Below, one piece after another: positions 1 through 7,988 of a DNA stretch of 64,000 nucleotides (positions are counted from its first letter, which is position 1; each line of letters begins with the position of its first letter). The DNA comes from Bacteroidota bacterium (GTDB lineage: Bacteria; Bacteroidota; Bacteroidia; Flavobacteriales; Flavobacteriaceae), in NCBI GenBank assembly GCA_027621175.1, contig JAQCCM010000001.1, positions 171,483-235,482 of the forward strand, given 5' to 3'. A model generated the notes under the pieces. That model saw only the letters and a program-made list of their open reading frames with translations. It was not told where the DNA came from and did not search any database. The position numbers were made by a program, and so were the translations under genes.

Positions 1-1145
1 GAAAACAACAATGAAATCCCTATTGTGGTAAGCAATATGATTCGCGTTTTACTGTTAGTTGTTAGCAGCCCAAGTAAGGCAAAAAACAACACTACTATAC
101 CTAAGTAAACCGGTGCGGCAACTATTGGTTGATCGCCCCAATACGGTCGTGCGTAGCTAAAAATAGTATTTGCTGTTTCAGCATCAAGAGAACGAAGAAA
201 CGTTACAAAATCACTATCCATAGGGAAGCTTGCGCTGGAGCTACCACCCACCACATTTGGCGCAAAAAACGTTAATGTCTCAAAAATACCATAACTGTAT
301 TCTGTAATATAATCAAAAGACAAGCCTGCAGTAGCTTCTTTGGGTGAGCCGTCGGGGTTGATTGTTAGTTCAGAGGCGCCTCTTGTACTAAACTTGGTAT
401 ATTCCAATGTTGCCAAAACACCTTGTGCATTGAGTAGAAATGCTATTAGTCCAGCTACCATCAATTTTCCTAAAGGTCTTAAAAGTAGCTGAAACCCGTC
501 TTTACGCCACGTCCAAACAGTCCAAAATAAGACTGAAATTGCAGCCATTATTAAGGTGTAATATGTCATTTGAAGGTGATTGGCATGTAATGATAATGCC
601 AAGCCAAGCGCAAACCAAATAAAACCCCATTTCTTTTTATCGATTAAAACTTGAAACAACCCTAAAAATACGATCGGAGCATAGGCCAACGCCATGGCTT
701 TGGTGTTATGCCCAACCATCAAAATAATAATATAATAGCTTGAAAACCCGTAAGCCAACGATCCAAAAATGGAGGTGGGAATAGAAAAACGCCTACTTTG
801 GGCAAAGAGATAAAAAAAGAAAAGGTACAAAAAAAGCATATCGGCTGGACGGGGTAAAAAGCGAAGAGCACCATCGATATAGCGCAACACATCAAAAGGA
901 TAACGTGGTGTAATTTGGTAGGTAGGCATTCCCACAAAGGCATTGTCTATCCAATACGGTTCTTCTTCGAATTCCGCACGATGTTCTAAAACCTGACGTT
1001 GCATGCCTTTAAACTGAACATGATCAGATTGAATGAGCGCTTTTCCAGAAAGAACAGGATAAAAATATAACAAAGAAATAGCTGCAAATAAGAGTGTCAC
1101 AAACACGTGAGGCAGCAAAAAACGGAGCTTAAGAAGTTGCATCAT
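1..1145 (-). CDS. YfhO-family membrane protein, N-terminal part (3' end outside window)
   Basis: A reading frame open from the ATG at 1145 to the left edge, about 381 codons with no stop seen. It begins MMQLLKLRFLLPH with an N-terminal membrane helix. The periplasmic segment contains DNAFVGMPTYQIT, and a later helix contains VGHNTKAMALAYAP; both match the conserved GMPTYQ and GH-x-K-x-x-A-x-AP motifs of large Bacteroidota YfhO proteins. Several more hydrophobic segments follow. Members of this family are polytopic inner-membrane proteins thought to act in cell-surface glycan or lipoteichoic acid glycosylation, but the exact substrate cannot be told here. The second ATG at 1142 is an equally possible start. 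The next gene diverges, with about 60 bases between. Confidence 0.8.
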   Translation of the reverse strand, partial: MMQLLKLRFLLPHVFVTLLFAAISLLYFYPVLSGKALIQSDHVQFKGMQRQVLEHRAEFEEEPYWIDNAFVGMPTYQITPRYPFDVLRYIDGALRFLPRPADMLFLYLFFFYLFAQSRRFSIPTSIFGSLAYGFSSYYIIILMVGHNTKAMALAYAPIVFLGLFQVLIDKKKWGFIWFALGLALSLHANHLQMTYYTLIMAAISVLFWTVWTWRKDGFQLLLRPLGKLMVAGLIAFLLNAQGVLATLEYTKFSTRGASELTINPDGSPKEATAGLSFDYITEYSYGIFETLTFFAPNVVGGSSSASFPMDSDFVTFLRSLDAETANTIFSYARPYWGDQPIVAAPVYLGIVVLFFALLGLLTTNSKTRIILLTTIGISLLF

Positions 1146-1194
1146 CTTTCAAAAATACAACTCTATCCGTAACCTACAGAATTTATAATTCACG

Positions 1195-1202
1195 TATATT
1201 TG
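1195..1202 (+). promoter_or_regulatory. -7 promoter element TATATTTG
   Basis: Exact match to the Bacteroidota sigma-A -7 consensus TAnnTTTG. It ends 3 nt before the ATG at 1206, so the transcript would start at or within a base or two of the start codon. Confidence 0.55.
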
Positions 1203-1205
1203 AAT

Positions 1206-2297
1206 ATGAACAAGTTTTTTACACACTTTTGTGCTGCAATACTTATCTTTTTTATGATCGGTAGCGTTAATGCGCAATACACGGATGTGATTAACAGCAA
1301 CAGACCTAGTCAATCTATGGGGGCGTTTAGTGTTGGTAAAAATGTTTACCAGTGGGAACAAGGTATTTCCTTTAGGCAAGGCGCTTTTGATTCGTTTTCT
1401 AATGCGTCTTATTCGGGCTTGGGTACACGAGTACAGCTTCGTGTAGGTGTTTTGAAAGAACAATTGGAGGTTCTTGGAACAGTAGATTACCAAATGGATG
1501 AGCTTATATATCAAAATGCTATTGGTAAAACCACAACCAACCGTAAGGGATTTCGCGATTTATCATCAGGAATAAAATACTTGCTTTACGATCCGTTTCG
1601 CAACACCGAAAAATATAAACCAAACCTGTACAGCTATCATGCAAACAACCGTATTCGTTGGCGTGATTTGATTCCTGCCGTTTCTGTTTATGCTGGAGCG
1701 CAATTTTCAATAGATGGTATCTATCCATATCAAGAGTCATTTTATAATCTTTTTAATTTTAATTATCGCCCCATTGCAGAACCGATTGTTTCCGTAACAG
1801 GAATGTTGATTTTACAACAGCATCTAAGGCCTGGACTTGTTTTGGTACACAATGTAGGTATGCGATATATTACTGCCGATATCCAGCAAAAAAAACTAAT
1901 AGGAACACTGACGTACAGCACGCGTGAAAATTGGTCTGTCTTTGGAGAGTATCAAATTGATGACAGTCCGCTATATCGCGATGTAACACTTGGCACAGGA
2001 ATAGCGTACCTATTGACTGAAGACCTTCAAATAGACCTTGCCGTTCAGCACAGTATGAAAACTACGCCAAAACTTTTGACCGCTGGTATAGGTGTTTCAT
2101 ATCGGATTGATAAACACAATATTTGGGTAGGACAACCACAAGATTTGAAAGACATCAAGCAAGCTCGGAATGATCGGAAAAAAGCATATGAGGAGGGAAA
2201 AACAGCCCGCAAAGCGGAAAAGCGAAACAACAAAGGGTTACGGAAATTTGATAAAAAACAAAAGCGCATTGAGCGCAAGTTAAATAAGATGCGATGA
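1206..2297 (+). CDS. outer-membrane transporter-like protein (MetA-pathway/phenol-degradation family)
   Basis: A 363-residue protein with a signal peptide (MNKFFTHFCAAILIFFMIG, cleavage after ...NAQ). The mature part opens with the TDVINSNRPSQS type of motif seen in Bacteroidota proteins of the putative MetA-pathway family, and continues as alternating beta-strands typical of an outer-membrane barrel. The last 50 residues are very rich in Lys and Arg (about 308-363), an unusual tail for a barrel protein. I chose the ATG at 1206 rather than the in-frame TTG at 1200 because the TTG lies inside the -7 element. The stop overlaps the next gene by 4 bases (ATGA), so the two are probably co-transcribed. 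The transported substrate is unknown. Confidence 0.75.
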   Translation: MNKFFTHFCAAILIFFMIGSVNAQYTDVINSNRPSQSMGAFSVGKNVYQWEQGISFRQGAFDSFSNASYSGLGTRVQLRVGVLKEQLEVLGTVDYQMDELIYQNAIGKTTTNRKGFRDLSSGIKYLLYDPFRNTEKYKPNLYSYHANNRIRWRDLIPAVSVYAGAQFSIDGIYPYQESFYNLFNFNYRPIAEPIVSVTGMLILQQHLRPGLVLVHNVGMRYITADIQQKKLIGTLTYSTRENWSVFGEYQIDDSPLYRDVTLGTGIAYLLTEDLQIDLAVQHSMKTTPKLLTAGIGVSYRIDKHNIWVGQPQDLKDIKQARNDRKKAYEEGKTARKAEKRNNKGLRKFDKKQKRIERKLNKMR

Positions 2298-3424
2298 TAG
2301 AGATTATTGAGGTTAAAAACAGACGGCAATACCGCGAGTTTTTTCGTTTTCCCTTTGTGCTCTATCGCAATTGCCCACAATGGGTTCCTCCAATAACCAA
2401 AGAGGAAGAAGATATTTTTGATCCCAAAAAAAACAAGGTTTTTAATCATGCCATGGCACGACTGTTTTTAGCAACCAAAAATGGTAAAACTGTTGGACGT
2501 ATTGCCGCGATGATTAATTGGGTGGAAGTAGAAGAATTAAAAAAAACCAAAGTGCGCTTTGGGTGGTATGATACCATAGATGACATCGAAGTAAGCAAAA
2601 AACTTATTGAGGCAGTTGAGGGTATCGCTATCGCTGAAGGCATGACTTATATTGAAGGTCCGATGGGATTTTCTAATATGGATAAAGCCGGACTTTTGGT
2701 ACAAGGATTTGAATATATGAATACCATGATTACGTGGTATCATCACCCTTATCAAAAAGAACATTTAGAGCAACTAGGGCTTGTAAAACAAAGTGAATGG
2801 ATTGAGTTTAAAATTGACATTTACGATGCCAAAGACGCTCCAGAAAAAGTAAAAAAGTTTGCCCAAGTAATAAAAGACAGATACAAGCTTAAAACCTTAA
2901 ATTTTAAATCTACAAAGGAAGTTGAACCCCGCGTAGATGAAATGTTTGATTTACTTAATCAAACTTATAATAAATTGCAATCTTTTGTTCCTATTCAGCA
3001 GCATCAAATTGAACACTACAAAACCAAATACCTACCATATGTACATCCTGATTTTATAAAATGTATTGTGGACGAAAACGATGAAATGATTGGATTTACC
3101 ATTACCATGCCTTCGTTTACGGCAGCACTAAAGAAAATCAACGGAAAGATGTTCCCGTTTGGATTGTATCATTTGTGGCGCGCGCAACGTAAAAATAGCC
3201 GAGCGGCATTTTATCTCATTGGTATCAAAGACAGTTATCAAAACAAAGGCGTTACAGCCATTATTTTTCAAGAGATTCAAGAAATGTTTAACCGCCGTGG
3301 GATTACTGCCGTAGAAACTAATCCTGAATTAGAAGAAAACAAAGCCATTCAAGCCCTTTGGAAAAACTATCAGCACGAGTTGCACAAACGTCGTCGCACC
3401 TATCGTAAAGAAGTACACTTTTGA
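2294..3424 (+). CDS. GNAT-like acyltransferase domain protein, substrate unknown
   Basis: A 376-residue soluble protein starting with MIEIIEVKNRRQYREF. The first 100 residues resemble a Bacteroidota family that has an NHAMARLFLATKNGKTVGRI segment, an acetyltransferase-like beta-alpha unit. The C-terminal half (about 230-376) has the strand and helix pattern of a second GNAT fold, with IGIKDSYQNKGVTAIIF in the acetyl-CoA loop region. The reaction is not known. The gene overlaps its upstream neighbour by 4 bases and the downstream mnmE by 4 bases, so it is the middle gene of a translationally coupled trio. The function call rests on fold-like patterns only. Confidence 0.6.
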   Translation: MIEIIEVKNRRQYREFFRFPFVLYRNCPQWVPPITKEEEDIFDPKKNKVFNHAMARLFLATKNGKTVGRIAAMINWVEVEELKKTKVRFGWYDTIDDIEVSKKLIEAVEGIAIAEGMTYIEGPMGFSNMDKAGLLVQGFEYMNTMITWYHHPYQKEHLEQLGLVKQSEWIEFKIDIYDAKDAPEKVKKFAQVIKDRYKLKTLNFKSTKEVEPRVDEMFDLLNQTYNKLQSFVPIQQHQIEHYKTKYLPYVHPDFIKCIVDENDEMIGFTITMPSFTAALKKINGKMFPFGLYHLWRAQRKNSRAAFYLIGIKDSYQNKGVTAIIFQEIQEMFNRRGITAVETNPELEENKAIQALWKNYQHELHKRRRTYRKEVHF

Positions 3425-4815
3425 ATATCAACGAAACTATTGTAGCCTTATCTACCGTTCCGGGTGCTGCTGCTATTGCGGTAGTTCGCCTCAGTGGCGA
3501 TGATGCCATTGCTATTGCCGATACATGCTTTCGCTCAAGATTTAATAAAAAACTTACAGCGCAAAGTACGCACAGCGTTCTCCTTGGCGATTTCTATCAA
3601 AACAACACGCTACTGGACGAAGTCTTGCTTACGGTTTTTAAAAATCCAAACTCTTATACTGGTGAGGATGTGGTAGAAATTTCATGTCACGGCTCGGTCT
3701 ATGTACAACAACAAGTGTTGCAAACGCTACAAGATTTGGGTGCACGATTGGCAGAACCGGGGGAGTTTACACTACGTGCGTTTTTGAATAAAAAAATGGA
3801 TTTGGCACAAGCAGAAGCAGTGGCAGATCTTATCGCTTCTGAAAGTGAAGCGGCGCATCATATTGCGGTGCAACACCTAAGAGGTGGTATTAGCAGCAGT
3901 TTAGGCGAATTACGTGAACGCTTGCTTTCTTTTGCTTCCCTCATTGAGTTAGAACTCGATTTTAGCGAAGAAGATGTGGCGTTTGCGGATAGAAAACAAC
4001 TCAACGAATTGATTAGTACCATTAAAAAAACCCTGAAAAATCTATTGGACTCTTTTGCTACTGGGAATGCAGTAAAAAACGGGATTCCTGTTGCCTTGGT
4101 GGGAAAACCGAACGCAGGGAAATCATCGTTGTTAAACGCCTTACTGGACGAAGAGAAAGCTTTGGTTTCGGATATTGAAGGTACTACCAGAGATAGCATT
4201 GAGGACACCTTGACTATTGGCGGAATTCAGTACAGGTTTATAGACACGGCTGGACTGCGTAAAACGGAAGATACGGTAGAAGCCATGGGCGTAAAACGGA
4301 CGCAAGAAAAAATGGATAGTGCGTCCATCATTTTGTATGTTGTTGATCCGCAAACCCAAACCGCAACCGAAACAGTAGATGCACTGAAAAGCATGCACCG
4401 CGAAGACACTACCCTACTGCTTGTTATCAATAAAAAAGATTTGCTCTCTCATGAAAAAATCGAGCATTACACCAAAGCCTTAACAGCTTTGGCGGTGGAA
4501 AAACTTGTGTTTACGACCATGTGTATCAGCACAAAAAGCAAAGCGGATATTGAAGCCTTAAAAACCCACTTTAGCGGACAATTGCAATGGAACACCGGAA
4601 CTGCGCTTATTAGCAATCAGCGGCATTGGGCAGCCTTGCAAGCCGCCATGAAAAGCATAAACGAAGTAGCGCAAGGCATAGAAGAAAACCGCAGCAGCGA
4701 TTTACTGGCTATTGACATTCGACAAACACTTCATGAGCTTGGAGCCATTACTGGTGAAGTTACTACCGATGATATTTTAGGGAATATTTTTGCTAATTTC
4801 TGTATCGGAAAGTAA
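3421..4815 (+). CDS. mnmE: tRNA uridine-5-carboxymethylaminomethyl(34) synthesis GTPase MnmE
   Basis: MnmE (TrmE) works with MnmG to install the 5-carboxymethylaminomethyl group on wobble U34 of certain tRNAs. The 464-residue protein has the N-terminal formyl-tetrahydrofolate-binding domain (about 1-120, with SYTGEDVVEISCHGS), a helical domain, and an inserted G domain. The G domain shows GKPNAGKS at 228-235, EGTTRD at 253-258 and DTAGLR at 275-280. The C-terminal FCIGK carries the catalytic Cys of the family. Length is normal. The start is TTG at 3421, overlapping the previous stop; the protein begins NINETIVALST as in relatives. No terminator is seen after it. Confidence 0.97.
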   Translation: MNINETIVALSTVPGAAAIAVVRLSGDDAIAIADTCFRSRFNKKLTAQSTHSVLLGDFYQNNTLLDEVLLTVFKNPNSYTGEDVVEISCHGSVYVQQQVLQTLQDLGARLAEPGEFTLRAFLNKKMDLAQAEAVADLIASESEAAHHIAVQHLRGGISSSLGELRERLLSFASLIELELDFSEEDVAFADRKQLNELISTIKKTLKNLLDSFATGNAVKNGIPVALVGKPNAGKSSLLNALLDEEKALVSDIEGTTRDSIEDTLTIGGIQYRFIDTAGLRKTEDTVEAMGVKRTQEKMDSASIILYVVDPQTQTATETVDALKSMHREDTTLLLVINKKDLLSHEKIEHYTKALTALAVEKLVFTTMCISTKSKADIEALKTHFSGQLQWNTGTALISNQRHWAALQAAMKSINEVAQGIEENRSSDLLAIDIRQTLHELGAITGEVTTDDILGNIFANFCIGK

Positions 4816-4898
4816 TTAAGGATTTTTTTTCCTATCCACACCACCCACATTTTGTTTTTATTACATAAAGTTCATAATAGATTTTTATATTTACCAAA

Positions 4899-5465
4899 AT
4901 GCATATTATGAAAAAGTTATTTCTACTAATTTTCCTACCTATTTTAGGATATGGACAAACAACTCATTACTATGATTGGGGGTATAATACAGCCAATCAA
5001 CAGATTAATGTTCAATTAGGAGACACCGTTGAGTGGACTTGGGTTGGCAGTGGTTCTCATAATTTAGTTTCAACTTCAGGAACAGCAAATTTTGATAGTG
5101 GATACGGAACAGTGGGGAAAAAATTCTCTTTAACATTCACCACTGCGGGGTCGACAACTTATGTTTGCTCTCCTCACTCAGGAAACATGTATGGCGCCGT
5201 TAATGTGTCAGAAAGTTCCTTAAGCCTAAATAATTACACAAAAATCAATCATATTAAGATTTATCCAAATCCAACAACTTCAATAGTAACGATACAAGGA
5301 GGAAAACAATACCATATTGAGGTTTACACTATACAAGGTAAAAAGTTAATGGAACGTACAGGAAACGCTATAAATATGGAGCACTTATCTACTGCCACAT
5401 ATATTGTTAAAGCAACAGACAAGTCAAATAACGAAGAACTAACCTATAAAGTTGTAAAGAATTAA
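4899..5465 (+). CDS. secreted plastocyanin/azurin-like copper protein with T9SS sorting tail
   Basis: A 188-residue protein with a signal peptide (KKLFLLIFLPILGYGQ; the ATG at 4908 would do equally well). Residues 21-103 form a cupredoxin domain with a full type-1 copper ligand set: H54, then C90, H93 and M97 in the order C-x2-H-x3-M. After a short linker, residues 120-188 match the type IX secretion system C-terminal sorting domain, beginning IYPNPTTSIVTI. The mature protein is therefore probably exported across the outer membrane and could serve as an electron carrier or copper binder at the cell surface. Partners are unknown. A -7-like element TATATTTA (4886-4893) lies just before the start. 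Confidence 0.88.
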   Translation: MHIMKKLFLLIFLPILGYGQTTHYYDWGYNTANQQINVQLGDTVEWTWVGSGSHNLVSTSGTANFDSGYGTVGKKFSLTFTTAGSTTYVCSPHSGNMYGAVNVSESSLSLNNYTKINHIKIYPNPTTSIVTIQGGKQYHIEVYTIQGKKLMERTGNAINMEHLSTATYIVKATDKSNNEELTYKVVKN

Positions 5466-5652
5466 GTCCCAAAAAGCGAAAAGGTCAAAAAGAGAGCCAA
5501 CCATAGCTATTCAATTTGACCAATTCAATTAGGAGGTGCAAATATATGTTAAATAGTTATAGTTTTGTTGATTTAAATCAAATAAAACGCAATGAACTTA
5601 TTTATTAGTATCATATCGTCTTTCAAGAAAAGAATATAATATTTAATAAATT

Positions 5653-6534
5653 TTAGTCTCTTAGTTCATAAACACGGATGTAATCCACTAAGGTAGTTCT
5701 ATCTTCTTTTGAGGCGGTAGCTACTTTACTTCCAGACTCTGGAATTGGATTCCAATTATAGGCTTCAATTGAAAATTGTAAAATCAAGTCTTGGTTGAAA
5801 GGGACGGGAGGTGTTAAAGTATATACATACTCCCCATCCAAATAAAAGAGTAGCTCCGTATGGCTTTTCCAGTAAAAGCCATAGGTATAAAAGCGTTCGT
5901 GATTTTTTGTTGGAGGAGTCATTTTCTTTTGATCCCTAACTTGTTCAACGCATGGAGATCCTCTGTGAATAGAATTTGAATGCATAATTTGGTCCCAATC
6001 GTAAGCCCATTTATGCGTAAGGTCTGTTAGCACACCTACAGATTCTGTAATGTCAATTTCATTTTTATTTTCACAAGTACCCTTATGACACAACCAAAAA
6101 CCACCTCCCATTTCGGTTTTATTCATTTTCATTCTACACTCATAATAATGCCCTACCGAAGTTTTTTTATAAGAACGTAATATTCCGCCGTGCTATTTAT
6201 AGGTAGCATTTCGCACTTCAACTGGTTTAGGCAACTCGCCTACCTCTATGCTTAGATAACCATCGCCAATGCCAAAGCTTTCTTTTTGAAACAACGCTGG
6301 TGGTCTCCCAAGCCAATTGAGTTCATAGTGACCGTCTGGGTCAATATTCCACTTATTTTCGTTTATTTTATTTCCATTGAACTCATCGCTTAAAGCAGTA
6401 ACTTTTTTCCATGTTTTGCCTTCAACATCTGGCGGTTGTGCTTTAGCATGTATAAAACAGGAAAATATCGCTATTAGTATGGCCTTTTTTAAAAGAGAAA
6501 ATATCATATTAAGCAAATTAAATAAAAGGTACAT
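5653..6534 (-). pseudogene. family 16 glycoside hydrolase interrupted by one in-frame TAG
   Basis: Two ORFs lie in the same frame: 6534-6196 codes for the N-terminal part (signal peptide near MIFSLLKKAILIAIFSC, then WKKVTALSDEFNG) and 5653-6192 for the C-terminal part. They are separated only by the TAG at 6195-6193. Read through, the join is ...VRNATYK-stop-HGGILRSYKKTSVGHYYECRMK, which is the normal continuous GH16 beta-jelly-roll sequence of agarase, carrageenase or laminarinase relatives. The catalytic motif EIDITE is intact, as is the later FYTYGFYW segment. No base is lost or gained. Most likely a young nonsense pseudogene or a sequencing error. The substrate would be a beta-linked galactan or glucan, but which cannot be told. 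Total length would be about 290 residues, normal for a single-domain GH16. Confidence 0.8.
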
Positions 6535-6589
6535 TTAGAAAACTGAGAATCGGTTAAAATGTATTTGATTAAAAAAAATTAGAAAATAA

Positions 6590-6781
6590 TTACGCCCTGT
6601 TTTTTGGTTTTTTGTTTGGAACGCGCCCTTGGTTCCCCATACCGTCTAAATCTTGGACATCGTAATCCTCTGCCGTATTGTGCTGTTTTGATTTATATTG
6701 GCTTGTTACGATACTAAGGAAAAAATACCCATACACCACCACAATGGTCAATCCGATAAGGAACATAATTTTATTTGTCAT
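6590..6781 (-). CDS. small single-pass membrane protein, function unknown
   Basis: 63 residues: one membrane helix at about 5-27 (IMFLIGLTIVVVYGYFF), followed by a polar tail rich in D, N and K ending NKKPKNRA. The start ATG is preceded by AGGAGAG at a proper distance, one of the few clear Shine-Dalgarno sequences in the window. It overlaps the upstream small ORF by 11 bases, so the two are coupled. Not recognised; the topology suggests a small envelope or complex-assembly protein. Confidence 0.6.
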   Translation of the reverse strand: MTNKIMFLIGLTIVVVYGYFFLSIVTSQYKSKQHNTAEDYDVQDLDGMGNQGRVPNKKPKNRA

Positions 6782-6947
6782 CTCTCCTGCGTTGTCTTAT
6801 GGCTATAGCAAAACCCAAAATAGTTATCGGCCAAAGCCCTACGTAAATACCTTCTAATTCGTTTCCTGTAAACCATAAATATATCGAGTACAGAAAACTG
6901 ATAAAAGCCAATATAATGGGGTAATATGTGTTTAAAAAATACTTCAC
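6771..6947 (-). CDS. small two-helix membrane protein, function unknown
   Basis: A 58-residue reading frame from a GTG at 6947 to TAA at 6773-6771. The product, beginning (M)KYFLNTYYPIILAFISFLY, has two hydrophobic segments (about 9-27 and 35-51) joined by a short GNELEG loop, and a basic end IRQRRRDDK. No in-frame ATG exists, and an in-frame TGA lies upstream, so GTG is the likely start. It overlaps the next small membrane gene, which supports its being real. Not recognised by family. Confidence 0.5.
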   Translation of the reverse strand: MKYFLNTYYPIILAFISFLYSIYLWFTGNELEGIYVGLWPITILGFAIAIRQRRRDDK

Positions 6948-7073
6948 TTTTATGTCATTTGGCTTTCAATTTAGTTAAATAAAATAAAAAATTAAATTTT
7001 TTCATAACATTAACATAAGAAAACAACTGATATCAGCGTTTTTCTAGTAATTTTACACTTATAAATAAATTTG

Positions 7074-7940
7074 ATGATGAATAAAATCCTAATCTTGTTG
7101 TTTGCAATTCCCGTATTGTTAACTTCATGTGTATCCCAAAAAAAATACAGCGCCTTAGAATCTAGTCAAAAGGAAACCAAAGACTTGCTCAACACAGCTA
7201 CTGTTAAGCTAAATACTTGTATAGATGAAAAAGCAAAAAGTGACGCTGCCGTTAGCGCACTCCGCGATCAAATCAACTTCTTAAAAGCCAACAATCAAGA
7301 GCTAATCAATAACATGGGCAACCTCACAACGCTATCGCAGAAAGGTGCCGAGAATTTAGAGCGTTCTCTAGAATCTCTAAAAGAAAAAGACATTCGTATC
7401 ACCCGCATGCAAGATGCCGTTACACGAAGAGATTCTGTGACACTTGCCTTGGTAACAAGCCTCAAAGGGGCATTGGTTGATATCAACGACTCTGACATTG
7501 AAGTAAATGTTGAAAAGGGTGTGGTATTTATTTCTATTTCGGACAAACTTTTATTCCGCAGTGGAAGCTATACGGTAACTCAACGTGCCAAAGAAGTGCT
7601 TGGTAAAGTAGCTCGTGTAATCAACGATAAAACAGATTTAGAATTTATGGTTGAGGGGCACACAGACAATGTTCCTGTGAAAACCGACAGCAATGTACTT
7701 GTAGATAATTGGGATTTAAGTGTAAAACGTGCAACTGCCGTGGTACGTATTCTTGAAAAAGATTTCTTAGTTGATCCAGCACGTATGACCGCTGCAGGGC
7801 GTAGCTCGTATGTTCCTATTGACGATAACACAACAGCTACTGGACGTGCTAAAAACAGAAGAACACGAATAGTTGTACTTCCAAAACTTGACCAATTCTT
7901 TGATTTATTAGAGAAGGGAATGGAAGCCGCTGCGAAGTAA
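7074..7940 (+). CDS. OmpA-family peptidoglycan-binding lipoprotein
   Basis: A 288-residue lipoprotein: signal peptide with lipobox LLTSC (Cys at about residue 19), then a long polar coiled-coil region (about 25-130) and a C-terminal OmpA-like domain (about 150-275). The domain has VEGHTDNVPVKT and the NRRTRIVV end, the residues that contact diaminopimelate in peptidoglycan. It should tether the outer membrane to the cell wall. The frame can also be opened at a TTG (7071), but the ATG at 7074 or 7077 is more likely. A terminator shared with the convergent helicase gene follows. Confidence 0.9.
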   Translation: MMNKILILLFAIPVLLTSCVSQKKYSALESSQKETKDLLNTATVKLNTCIDEKAKSDAAVSALRDQINFLKANNQELINNMGNLTTLSQKGAENLERSLESLKEKDIRITRMQDAVTRRDSVTLALVTSLKGALVDINDSDIEVNVEKGVVFISISDKLLFRSGSYTVTQRAKEVLGKVARVINDKTDLEFMVEGHTDNVPVKTDSNVLVDNWDLSVKRATAVVRILEKDFLVDPARMTAAGRSSYVPIDDNTTATGRAKNRRTRIVVLPKLDQFFDLLEKGMEAAAK

Positions 7941-7962
7941 TCTAAGATTTTATAACGATATT

Positions 7963-7988
7963 AAAGCTGCCTTTGGGCGGCTTTTTTT
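7963..7988. terminator. bidirectional rho-independent terminator
   Basis: AAAGCTGCC-TTTG-GGCGGCTTT forms a 9-bp stem including one G-T pair, followed by a T run on the plus strand and preceded by A residues that serve the minus strand. It sits between the convergent OmpA-like and UvrD/PcrA genes and overlaps the helicase stop codon. Confidence 0.85.

Noticed and set aside
719..943. Minus-strand 74-residue ORF
   Set aside because: It is in another frame within the YfhO-like gene, which covers the region with recognised motifs.
6193..6195. TAG read as an amino acid (suppression or pyrrolysine)
   Set aside because: No suppressor tRNA or related machinery is in view, and other genes here end normally in TAG (for example lpd and the arg leader). 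A nonsense mutation or error is simpler.
7066..7073. TAAATTTG as a promoter for the OmpA-like gene
   Set aside because: It matches TAnnTTTG but touches the ATG directly. With the 4-nt spacing seen at the SRP RNA, transcription would begin inside the start codons, so it may be chance.
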